A stretch of 13,277 nt of DNA from Halobacteriales archaeon SW_5_68_122 (GTDB lineage: Archaea; Halobacteriota; Halobacteria; Halobacteriales; Haloarculaceae). Positions 7,425 through 13,034 of this stretch are shown here, in pieces. The notes under the pieces were generated by a model, which was not told where the DNA came from, ran no database searches, and worked only from the letters and a program-made list of their open reading frames with translations. A program made the position numbers and the translations under genes. Each line of letters opens with the position of its first letter. Positions within the stretch are counted from its first letter, which is position 1. The stretch lies in assembly GCA_003022815.1 (NCBI GenBank), contig PXSL01000042.1, positions 1-13,277 on the forward strand, in the 5' to 3' direction.

Positions 7425-8402
7425 TTAGGCTTCGAGGTTCTTCTCGGCCTCGAGCAGTTCGTGGTACCGGTTGCGGATGGTGACCTCCGAGATGTTGGCC
7501 ACCTCGCTGACGTCGTTCTGGGTCACCTTCTCGTTGCAGAGCAGCGAGGCGGCGTAGATGGCGGCCGCCGCGAGTCCGACCGGGGACTTCCCGGAGTGGA
7601 CGCCGGCCTCGGCGGCGCTGTCGAGCAGCTGGCGGGCGCGGCGCTCGACCTCGTCGCTCAACTCGAGGTCGCTTGCGAACCGCGGCAGGTAGCTCTTGGG
7701 GTCGGCGGGCTCTATCTCGAGGCTCAGTTCCCGGACGACGTACCGGTAGGTGCGGGCAATCTCGTCTTTGCCGACCCGGGAGACGTTCGACACCTCGTCG
7801 AGGCTACGGGGCGTGGAGGCCTGTCGGGCGGCGGCGTACAGCGACGCCGTCGAGACGCCCTCGATGGAGCGCCCGGGCAGTAGGTCCTCGTCGAGCGCGC
7901 GCCGGTAGATGACGCTGGCGGTCTCGCGGACGTTCTCGGGCAGGCCGAGTGCTGAGGCCATCCGGTCGATCTCGCCGAGCGCTTGCTTGAGGTTGCGCTC
8001 CTTGGAGTCGCGCGTCCGGAACCGCTCGTTCCAGGTGCGGAGCCGCTGCATCTTCTGACGCTGGCGGCTCGACAGGGAGTTGCCGTAGGCGTCCTTGTCC
8101 TGCCAGCCAATATTGGTCGACAGGCCCTCGTCGTGCATCATCTTCGTGGTCGGTGCCCCGACGCGGGACTTCTCGTCCTTCTCGGCACTGTCGAAGGCCC
8201 GCCACTCCGGGCCGCGGTCAATTTCGTCCTCCTCGACGACGAGGCCGCACTCGCTACAGACCGTCTCCCCGCGCTCGGTGTCGGCCTCCAGCGACCCGCC
8301 ACACTCCGGGCAGACCGTCGGGTCCTCGCGCTCTTCGGCCTCCGCGTCGGCTTCGGCCCGCTCCTCCTCGCTCCGGTTCCGTCTGACGGATGTGTCGGTC
8401 AT
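7425..8402 (-). CDS. tfb: Transcription initiation factor IIB (TFB)
   Basis: TFB is the archaeal TFIIB homologue. It binds the TBP-TATA complex and the BRE and recruits RNA polymerase. The 325-residue protein has an N-terminal zinc ribbon, CPEC (31-34) and CSEC (49-52), then the B-reader/linker region with RGPEWRAFD (63-71) and RVGAPTT (80-86). Two cyclin-like repeats follow, about residues 125-210 and 220-305. The final helix-turn-helix region, TQNDVSEVANISEVTIRNRY, is the BRE-recognition part. An acidic extension of about 27 residues precedes the zinc ribbon, as is common in haloarchaea. Haloarchaea often carry several tfb paralogues, so the suffix letter cannot be assigned. It is divergent from gatC across 197 bases containing a palindromic CTTAAG. 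Confidence 0.95.
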   Translation of the reverse strand: MTDTSVRRNRSEEERAEADAEAEEREDPTVCPECGGSLEADTERGETVCSECGLVVEEDEIDRGPEWRAFDSAEKDEKSRVGAPTTKMMHDEGLSTNIGWQDKDAYGNSLSSRQRQKMQRLRTWNERFRTRDSKERNLKQALGEIDRMASALGLPENVRETASVIYRRALDEDLLPGRSIEGVSTASLYAAARQASTPRSLDEVSNVSRVGKDEIARTYRYVVRELSLEIEPADPKSYLPRFASDLELSDEVERRARQLLDSAAEAGVHSGKSPVGLAAAAIYAASLLCNEKVTQNDVSEVANISEVTIRNRYHELLEAEKNLEA

Positions 8403-8438
8403 CTTGATGGGGCTCAGCAGGTACTGAGAAAGTCCGCT

Positions 8439-8474
8439 TACGTAATTTATTGACCTGCCAGCAACTTAAGTATT
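8439..8474 (-). promoter_or_regulatory. AT-rich tfb promoter region with palindromic CTTAAG
   Basis: Two TATA-like blocks are visible on the minus strand: ATACTTAAGTTG (8463-8474) and AATAAATTACG (about 8441-8451). They lie about 65 and 44 bases before the tfb ATG, predicting leaders of roughly 20-40 bases rather than a leaderless transcript. CTTAAG is a palindrome and could also place a polymerase on the plus strand, toward the structured region at 8506-8583. Confidence 0.4.
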
Positions 8475-8505
8475 CGGGCCGGAGAACCCCTGCGTCGGGG
8501 AATCG

Positions 8506-8583
8506 GGGGCGCTACGGGTCGAGTCTGGCGAGCGGTAGCGTCGCTCGCGGTGCTCGCGGGTTCGAAACCCTTAGTGGCGCCCC
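8506..8583 (+). other. Structured, partly tRNA-like sequence upstream of gatC
   Basis: A 10-bp outer stem can form between GGGGCGCTAC (8506-8515) and GTGGCGCCCC (8574-8583), with one G-U pair. Inside it are a perfect 7-bp hairpin with a 7-base loop, GCGAGCG (8528-8534) and CGCTCGC (8542-8548), and a T-arm-like GGGTTCGAAACCC (8558-8570). The stretch from 8509 to 8581 is 73 bases and is followed by CCA, which looks like a tRNA. However, the D arm, anticodon arm and T-stem do not pair properly. It may be a decayed tRNA, an unrelated structured leader or a coincidence of GC-rich DNA. The 3' part also serves as the likely gatC promoter. Confidence 0.3.
8561..8577 (+). promoter_or_regulatory. BRE/TATA-like promoter of gatC
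   Basis: TTCGAAACCCTTAGTGG contains a purine-rich BRE-like CGAAAC followed by a weak TATA-like CCTTAG. The latter is centred about 28 bases before the gatC ATG at 8600. This fits a leaderless gatC transcript and supports ATG 8600 as the start. Confidence 0.45.
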
Positions 8584-8599
8584 ACTCCGACCAACGCCC

Positions 8600-8896
8600 A
8601 TGACAGCCGACGACAGCGCGGACGAGGCCGCCGTCGACGACGAGGAGGTGCGCCACGTCGCGTCACTGGCGCGCGTCGACCTCGAGGAGAGGGAGGTCGA
8701 GCGCTTCGCCGACCAGTTCGCCGATATTCTCGAGTACTTCGAGGCGCTCGACGACGTTCCGGACATCGAGGGCGAGACCGACCTGGCGAACGTGATGCGG
8801 CCCGACGAGGTCCGCGAAGGTCTCACCCGGGAGGAGGCCCTGTCGAACGCCCCCGAGACCGAGGACGGCCAGTTCAAGGGACCCCGGGTCTCATGA
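8600..8896 (+). CDS. gatC: Aspartyl/glutamyl-tRNA amidotransferase subunit C
   Basis: The 98-residue protein has the size and pattern of GatC, the small subunit that stabilises the GatA-GatB complex. This complex amidates Asp-tRNA(Asn) and Glu-tRNA(Gln) in organisms that lack the direct synthetases. Recognisable parts are [16 protein letters not shown] (residues 15-30), [18 protein letters not shown] (residues 36-53), and a C-terminal [16 protein letters not shown] segment ending in [14 protein letters not shown], typical of the family. The first 14 residues form an acidic tail. The ATG is preceded by a BRE/TATA-like element at leaderless distance. The stop overlaps the gatA start by four bases (ATGA), so the two are translated as a coupled pair. 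gatB is not in the window. Confidence 0.93.
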   Translation: MTADDSADEAAVDDEEVRHVASLARVDLEEREVERFADQFADILEYFEALDDVPDIEGETDLANVMRPDEVREGLTREEALSNAPETEDGQFKGPRVS

Positions 8897-10090
8897 GCGA
8901 CGACGCGTTCATCACGACCGCCGAAATCGAGCCGTCGGGGTCCGGCCCGCTCGACGGGGTCACCGTCGCCGTCAAGGACAACATCTCCACCGAGGGCGTC
9001 CGGACCACCTGCGGGTCGGCGATGCTCGCCGAGTACGTCCCGCCGTACAACGCCACCGTCGTCGAACGCCTGACGGAAGCGGGCGCGACCATCGTCGGCA
9101 AGACCAACATGGACGAGTTCGGAATGGGGACGACGACGGAGACGTCGGCGTTCGGGCCGACGGAGAACCCCGCCGCCGAGGGCCGTGTTCCCGGCGGTTC
9201 CTCGGGCGGGTCGGCGGCGGCCGTCGCCGACGGCGACGCCGACCTGGCGCTGGGGTCGGACACCGGCGGGTCGGTGCGGTGTCCGGCCGCCTTCTGCGGC
9301 GTCGTCGGCATCAAGCCCACCTACGGGCTGGTCTCCCGGTACGGACTGGTCGCGTACGCCAACTCGCTGGAGCAAATCGGCCCGCTGGCGCCGACCGTCG
9401 AGGGCGCCGAGCTACGCCGACGCCGCCGACGGCGACGTCGAGGGGCTGACCGTCGGCGTTCCGACCGAGCTGTTGGAGGGTGCCGACGAGGGCGTCCAGT
9501 CGGCCTTCGAGGCCACCCTCAAGGACCTCCGGGACGCGGGCGCGACCACGGAGGCGGTGTCGCTGCCGTCCGTCGAGACGGCGGTGCAGGCGTACTACGT
9601 CATCGCGATGTCGGAGGCGTCCTCGAATCTCGCGCGGTTCGACGGCGTCCGCTACGGACCGGACGTCGACGCCGACGGCGACTGGAACGAGGCCTTCGCG
9701 GCCGTCCGCGAGGAGGGCTTCGGCGAGGAGGTCAAGCGCCGTATCCTGCTCGGCACCTACGCGCTGTCGGCCGGCTACCACGACAAGTACTACAAGCAGG
9801 CCCAGGACGCCCGGGCGTGGGTCAAGCGGGACTTCGACTCGGCCTTCGAGGACGTCGACGTCCTGGCGTCGCCGACGATGCCAGTCCCACCGTTCGAGCT
9901 GGGCGAGAGCCTCGACGACCCCCTGCAGATGTACCTCGCGGACGCCAACACCGTCCCGGTGAACCTCGCAAACCTGCCGGCCATCTCGGTGCCGGCCGGC
10001 GAGACGCCGGAGGGGCCGGTCGGTCTCCAGTTCGTCGGGCCGGCCTTCGGCGAGGAGACGGTCATCCGGGCCGGGTCGGCACTGGCCTGA
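8893..10090 (+). pseudogene. gatA: Glutamyl/aspartyl-tRNA amidotransferase subunit A, frameshifted by an internal deletion
   Basis: GatA is the amidase subunit that releases ammonia from glutamine for tRNA amidation. The first frame (8893-9411) holds the amidase-signature residues: Lys28 in VAVKDN, the Ser pair in [10 protein letters not shown] (about 101-110) and the nucleophile Ser127 in SDTGGSVR. After [15 protein letters not shown] the frame is lost. The protein resumes at 9413 in another frame as [12 protein letters not shown] and continues undamaged to the TGA at 10088, ending [17 protein letters not shown]. The gap must be 3n+2 bases; from the usual haloarchaeal length of about 424 residues I estimate 77 bases, or about 25 residues of the linker (EL-DVIAG-D-RD region). 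In the first frame the tail turns into an arginine-rich nonsense sequence. Either a recent lesion or an assembly loss explains this; the enzyme is normally indispensable in archaea, which favours the latter. Confidence 0.9.
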
Positions 10091-10197
10091 TACTGCCGGA
10101 CGCAACTACTTGAATCGCAGTCTGGCCTCCCGTCGTGTTCGCCCGGATACGTAGACGAATACCGATTCAGATGTTCACGAAATTACGTCCGGCAGTA
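10091..10197. mobile_element. MITE-like element with 12-bp terminal inverted repeats, inserted at the gatA stop
   Basis: The 107-base segment starts TACTGCCGGACG and ends CGTCCGGCAGTA, a perfect 12-bp inverted repeat. The pairing extends one base outward into the flanks. It is bordered on both sides by TGA, a possible 3-base target duplication, and the left TGA is the gatA stop codon. A second inner pair, TGAATCG (10111-10117) and CGATTCA (10163-10169), supports an imperfect larger symmetry. The interior is more AT-rich than the surroundings and holds no gene. This is the structure of a miniature element moved by a transposase encoded elsewhere; I cannot name the parent insertion sequence with confidence. 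Confidence 0.65.
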
Positions 10198-10230
10198 TGA
10201 CCGCGGCCGTCGCCGGAAACGCCGACTTCC

Positions 10231-11004
10231 TCACCCCGCTACCGCCGAGACGTACGCCAGGCCGAACAGCGTTGCGTTGTAGAGGCCGTGTGCCGCCGCC
10301 GGCACGACCACGTTGCCGGTCCGCTCGTAGACGACGGCGAACACCAGCGCCGGGAAGAACAGCAGCGTGACCGTCAGCGCGACGCCGGAGGTCGGCCCGG
10401 CGAGGCCCGGCGCGTGGGCGACGGCGAACACCGCCGTCGCAAGTCCGATGCCGACCAGCGCCGAGAACGTCTCCCGGAGGCGGCTCTGGATGACGCCGCG
10501 GAACAACAGTTCCTCGCCGGGACCGATGACTGTCACCGCCAGCACGAACAGCGCCAGGAAGACACGCGGGTCCTCCCGGCCGAGTTCTGCGGCCTGGTTC
10601 TGTGCGGGGTTCAGCCCGAGCAGGAAGACGACGATGAACAGCACGGAGACGGCCCCGACCAGCGCCAGGACGTAGCCCGCCCCCGCGTAAATCCAGCCCT
10701 CGAGGTCGGGGCGCCGGACCCCGACGTACTCCAGCGACAGCCCCCGGAAGCGGAGGTACACGGCGGCGACGCCACCGAAGGTAAGCCCCTGCAACAGCAG
10801 TACCCGCAGCACCGTCTCCGGCAGGACGGCCAACTCGAGGCCGGCCGCAAAGAGCGCCGCGACGAGCAGGCTCCCGCCGCCGAGACCGAGCGCCGAAAGT
10901 AGCACCGCCGACAGCACCGCCTGGGCCGGGTCGGGGACCGCTCCGGCGAGCGTGCGAACGGGGTCCGTCGTTGACACGTCCGGTGGGTCGTCCGTCGCGG
11001 ACAC
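10231..11004 (-). CDS. CPBP (CAAX/Abi-type) intramembrane metalloprotease
   Basis: The 257-residue protein is highly hydrophobic, with about seven or eight membrane segments. It contains the three CPBP motifs: GEELLFRG with Glu164-Glu165 and Arg169, FAVAHAP with His197, and HGLYN with His239 and Asn243. These residues form the putative metal site in the CAAX-protease/bacteriocin-processing family (Rce1-like). Members cleave or process membrane-bound substrates, or act in self-immunity and stress responses; the substrate here is unknown. The first 25 residues are acidic and probably cytoplasmic. The start is GTG at 11004, 27 bases after a CTTTTTC element. A 27-base tandem duplication spans this start. 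It follows the regulator and small-membrane-protein cluster by 41 bases and may be cotranscribed. Confidence 0.88.
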   Translation of the reverse strand: MSATDDPPDVSTTDPVRTLAGAVPDPAQAVLSAVLLSALGLGGGSLLVAALFAAGLELAVLPETVLRVLLLQGLTFGGVAAVYLRFRGLSLEYVGVRRPDLEGWIYAGAGYVLALVGAVSVLFIVVFLLGLNPAQNQAAELGREDPRVFLALFVLAVTVIGPGEELLFRGVIQSRLRETFSALVGIGLATAVFAVAHAPGLAGPTSGVALTVTLLFFPALVFAVVYERTGNVVVPAAAHGLYNATLFGLAYVSAVAG

Positions 11005-11016
11005 GTCCGGCGGGTC
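10963..11016 (-). repeat. 27-bp tandem duplication spanning the CPBP gene start codon
   Basis: Two adjacent 27-base units, 11016-10990 and 10989-10963, differ at three positions. Each encodes DPPDVSATD or DPPDVSTTD. The Val codon is GTG in both copies, so two equivalent GTG codons (11004 and 10977) exist. The first is used as the start if transcription is leaderless from the element at about 11031; the second is internal in that reading. Confidence 0.75.
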
Positions 11017-11025
11017 GACCGCCCC

Positions 11026-11037
11026 GGAGAAAAAGCC
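11026..11037 (-). promoter_or_regulatory. TATA-like element of the CPBP protease gene
   Basis: GGCTTTTTCTCC on the minus strand is centred about 27 bases before the GTG at 11004. It closely resembles the GGCTTTTTCCCC block in front of the PHP gene. It suggests that the protease can be transcribed on its own as well as with the upstream cluster. Alternatively, the T-run could be a terminator of the upstream cluster. Confidence 0.4.
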
Positions 11038-11045
11038 ACCCGTTG

Positions 11046-11219
11046 TCAGCGAAGGTACCAGTAAAGCGCGCCCGCCACCGGGGGAACGGCGAGCACGAGC
11101 GGGATGGTCAGCGCGCCGACGGCGCTGAACTGGACGCCGACGGCGACGGCGAGCAGGACGAACGAGAGCGCTCCGACGACCACCGCGACGTACTGGAGGG
11201 GGTCGTCGCCGTCGTCCAT
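11046..11219 (-). CDS. Small two-helix membrane protein, unknown function
   Basis: This 57-residue protein has a short acidic head (MDDGDDPLQ) and two hydrophobic helices, about residues 10-28 and 32-54, split by a short SAVGA turn. It ends in WYLR. I do not recognise a family. Its ATG follows the winged-helix regulator stop by two bases, so it is almost certainly the next gene in that operon. Translational coupling is likely, since no ribosome-binding site stands out. It is the right size for a membrane partner or modulator, for example of the downstream CPBP protease, but that is inference from position only. Confidence 0.7.
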   Translation of the reverse strand: MDDGDDPLQYVAVVVGALSFVLLAVAVGVQFSAVGALTIPLVLAVPPVAGALYWYLR

Positions 11220-11221
11220 CG

Positions 11222-11743
11222 CTACCGCTCGCCCTCGTGGAGGCTCTCGAGTATCTTGGGGTCGGTCCGGAACTTCAGCACGTTGTGGACGATGGAGTTG
11301 CGCAGGTTGGCGACGGCCTGGCCGTGGTGCTTGTAGAACTCGTGGATCCACCGCGACTGTGACTGTCTGGTCGGGAACATCATCACCGACTTCCACTGGT
11401 ACTCGCCGTCCGACAGGAAGTAAAAGAGCGTGTTCGGGGAATCGCGGATGAACTCCATGGCCGGCCGCCACTCCTCCTCGAACTGTTCGGGATTGAACTT
11501 GAACTCGAACAGGGCGAAGTAGAAGTACTCCTCATTGGGGATGATGGCCTCCCTGAAGACGCCCTCCTCGCGCATCCCACGGATGGACTCGGAGACGGTG
11601 ACGTGGGAGACGTCGATGCCGTACTTCTCCTCGAGGATGCGCGCCAGGTCCCGCGAGGAGAGCTGTGGGTCCCTCGAGAGTTCCCGCAACACCAGCACGT
11701 CCCGCTCCTTGAACTCCCAGTCGGGGTCGTCCCTCGTAACCAT
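11222..11743 (-). CDS. Winged helix-turn-helix transcriptional regulator
   Basis: The 173-residue protein begins with a winged-helix domain. FKERDVLVLRELSRDPQLSS (11-30) is followed by DLARILEEKYGIDVSHVTVSE, whose second half is the recognition helix, and by SIRGMREEGVFREAII (53-68), which forms the wing. This part resembles Lrp/AsnC-type DNA-binding domains. The rest (about 70-173) is rich in Phe, Tyr and Trp (EEYFYFALFEFKFNPEQFEE, then NTLFYFLSDGEYQWKSVMMF). It does not look like a standard Lrp ligand domain and may bind an aromatic or hydrophobic ligand or mediate dimerisation. It lies between two small genes with gaps of six and two bases, a tight operon, which suggests autoregulation of the cluster. 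Confidence 0.82.
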   Translation of the reverse strand: MVTRDDPDWEFKERDVLVLRELSRDPQLSSRDLARILEEKYGIDVSHVTVSESIRGMREEGVFREAIIPNEEYFYFALFEFKFNPEQFEEEWRPAMEFIRDSPNTLFYFLSDGEYQWKSVMMFPTRQSQSRWIHEFYKHHGQAVANLRNSIVHNVLKFRTDPKILESLHEGER

Positions 11744-11749
11744 GGGCGA

Positions 11750-11923
11750 CTACTCATCCCCCGCCGTGGTGTGCGTTTCGGAACGGAACGTCCGCAGTTC
11801 CTCCCCGGTGCGGTCCTCGGCGACCCAATGGTAGGCGTCCTCGTCGTGGGCCACCTCCAGGTCGTGGCCATCGGCCTGGACCGTCGTCGCCGTCCGTCGG
11901 GCGGTCCATTCCTCGTGGTTCAT
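11750..11923 (-). CDS. Small conserved-looking protein of unknown function
   Basis: This 57-residue protein starts MNHEEWTARRTATTVQADGH. It continues with an acidic stretch containing HDEDAYHWVAEDRTGEELRTF, which looks like a small beta-rich domain with two Trp residues. I do not recognise a family. An in-frame ATG at 12034 would give 94 residues and has a TATA-like CTATTTTG about 28 bases upstream. The extra 37 residues are Arg-rich and coded by repeat-like sequence, unlike a haloarchaeal protein, so I prefer the ATG at 11923 with a leader of about 110 bases. The stop is six bases before the regulator start, so the two are cotranscribed. Confidence 0.6.
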   Translation of the reverse strand: MNHEEWTARRTATTVQADGHDLEVAHDEDAYHWVAEDRTGEELRTFRSETHTTAGDE

Positions 11924-12055
11924 GATGCTCGCTCCGCGACTGCGCTCTCGGGAAATCTCACTGGTCCACTCGCACGCCTCGGGGACCCAGGCCTCCCGGT
12001 CGGCTCGGCGTCTGGCGCTGGAGTTGAGCGACATGTTCCCGAAATCGGCTTCCGT

Positions 12056-12067
12056 TGCAAAATAGAT
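12056..12067 (-). promoter_or_regulatory. TATA-like element for the small-protein/regulator cluster
   Basis: TCTATTTTGCAA on the minus strand is the best AT-rich block between the crotonase gene and the cluster. It predicts a transcription start near 12034. That would make either the longer 94-residue reading leaderless or give a roughly 110-base leader before the ATG at 11923. Confidence 0.4.
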
Positions 12068-12116
12068 TCCCCTTGTATCTGAACATCGTAAACCCAGACG
12101 GCGGGATGCGTCGGCG

Positions 12117-12905
12117 CTACCGGCCTTCGAACTCGGGGTCGCGGTTCTCCATGAACGCCGTCGCCCCCTCCTCGTGGTCGTGGGTCTCGAAGACGGCCGC
12201 CTGGGCGGCGGCCTCGTTGTCCTGGGCGTCCCGCAGCGACTGGGTGATGCCCTGGCCGATGAGCTTCTTCGAGGTGCGGAGCGCTACCGTCGGACCGGTT
12301 GCGATCTGCTCGACGAAGGCGTCGGCCTCGGCCTCGAACTCCTCGAAGACGTGATTGAACAGGCCGAGGTCGCTCGCCTCCTCGGCGTCGAGGAGTTCGC
12401 CGGTGAACACCAGTTCCTTGGCCTTGCTGACGCCGACCTCCCGGGGCAGGAGGTACGACGTTCCGGTGTCGATGGCGAGGCCGACCTGCCGGAAGCCGAA
12501 GCTGATTTTCGCCTCGGTTGACGCCAGCGTTACGTCGGCGGCGATGGCGAGGTTCGCGCCGGCGCCGTAGGCGACCCCGTTCACCTTCGCGACGGTCGGC
12601 AGAGGGAACTCGGCGACGGCCCGGACTGCCCGGCTGGTCTCCCGCTGGATGCGGTCGACTGCCTCGTGGAGTTCGGCCTGCCCGCTCATCAATTGGATCA
12701 TCGCGTTCACGTCGCCGCCGGCACAGAACGTCCCCTCCCGGCCGGCGACGACGAGACAGCGCACGTCGTCGCGGTCCTCCAGCTCGCGGACGGCGTCGAC
12801 GATTGCGCCCGACATCTCCGCCGACAGGGCGTTGCGGTCGTCCGGCCGGTTCAGCGTCAGCGTGGCGATGCCGTCCGCCACCTCCAGAATAATGGGGTCA
12901 CTCAT
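12117..12905 (-). CDS. Enoyl-CoA hydratase/isomerase (crotonase) family protein
   Basis: The 262-residue protein is a full-length crotonase-fold enzyme, acting on CoA thioesters in the cytoplasm. TLNRPDDRNALS (17-28) and the oxyanion-hole segments TFCAGGDVNAM (59-69) and VNGVAYGAGANLAIAAD (108-124) are present. The two catalytic glutamates of classical enoyl-CoA hydratase are replaced by Asn118 and Gln140, whereas an Asp (Asp146 in LAIDTGTSYLLPR) sits where PaaG-type isomerases have their catalytic Asp. A CoA-ester isomerase or related reaction is thus more likely than simple hydration, and fatty-acid or aromatic-acid breakdown is a possible role. ATG 12905 is preferred over GTG 12911, because the TTTAG element lies 28 bases upstream of it. 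The ABC transporter gene upstream is probably a separate unit. Confidence 0.9.
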   Translation of the reverse strand: MSDPIILEVADGIATLTLNRPDDRNALSAEMSGAIVDAVRELEDRDDVRCLVVAGREGTFCAGGDVNAMIQLMSGQAELHEAVDRIQRETSRAVRAVAEFPLPTVAKVNGVAYGAGANLAIAADVTLASTEAKISFGFRQVGLAIDTGTSYLLPREVGVSKAKELVFTGELLDAEEASDLGLFNHVFEEFEAEADAFVEQIATGPTVALRTSKKLIGQGITQSLRDAQDNEAAAQAAVFETHDHEEGATAFMENRDPEFEGR

Positions 12906-12928
12906 ATACACCGACGACGGAAGCCATC

Positions 12929-12938
12929 ATCTAAAGGC
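12929..12938 (-). promoter_or_regulatory. TATA-like element of the crotonase gene
   Basis: GCCTTTAGAT on the minus strand is centred about 28 bases before the ATG at 12905, the leaderless spacing seen for other genes here. It favours the ATG over the GTG codon six bases upstream. Confidence 0.45.
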
Positions 12939-12970
12939 TTGCCACGAGTCTGATCATCGCTCGAAGTGCC

Positions 12971-12980
12971 GTAAAAAGAC
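12971..12980 (-). terminator. T-rich terminator after the ABC transporter gene
   Basis: On the minus strand the run TCTTTTTAC occurs about 57 bases after the stop codon at 13035. Short T-tracts without a required hairpin are the usual archaeal intrinsic termination signal. It lies between the ABC gene and the crotonase promoter, as expected if these are separate transcripts. Confidence 0.4.
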
Positions 12981-13034
12981 TCTGCCGACACTCCCCGTAG
13001 AGCGCCTCGTGCCTACACGTGAAAGCGGTCGGCG

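Noticed and set aside
8509..8584. A functional tRNA gene with encoded CCA
   Set aside because: Acceptor-like pairing and the TTCGAAA loop are present, but the T-stem has a mismatch, the length is off by one at the T arm, and no acceptable D or anticodon arm forms. It also coincides with a plausible BRE/TATA for gatC.
9412..10113. Continuation of the first gatA frame as a real C-terminus
   Set aside because: After the junction it becomes arginine- and glycine-rich nonsense, while the other frame carries clear GatA sequence to a normal end.
11750..12034. 94-residue version of the small protein starting at ATG 12034
   Set aside because: The added residues are basic and come from repeat-like sequence, unlike haloarchaeal proteins. 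It is kept as an alternative because of the TATA-like block upstream.
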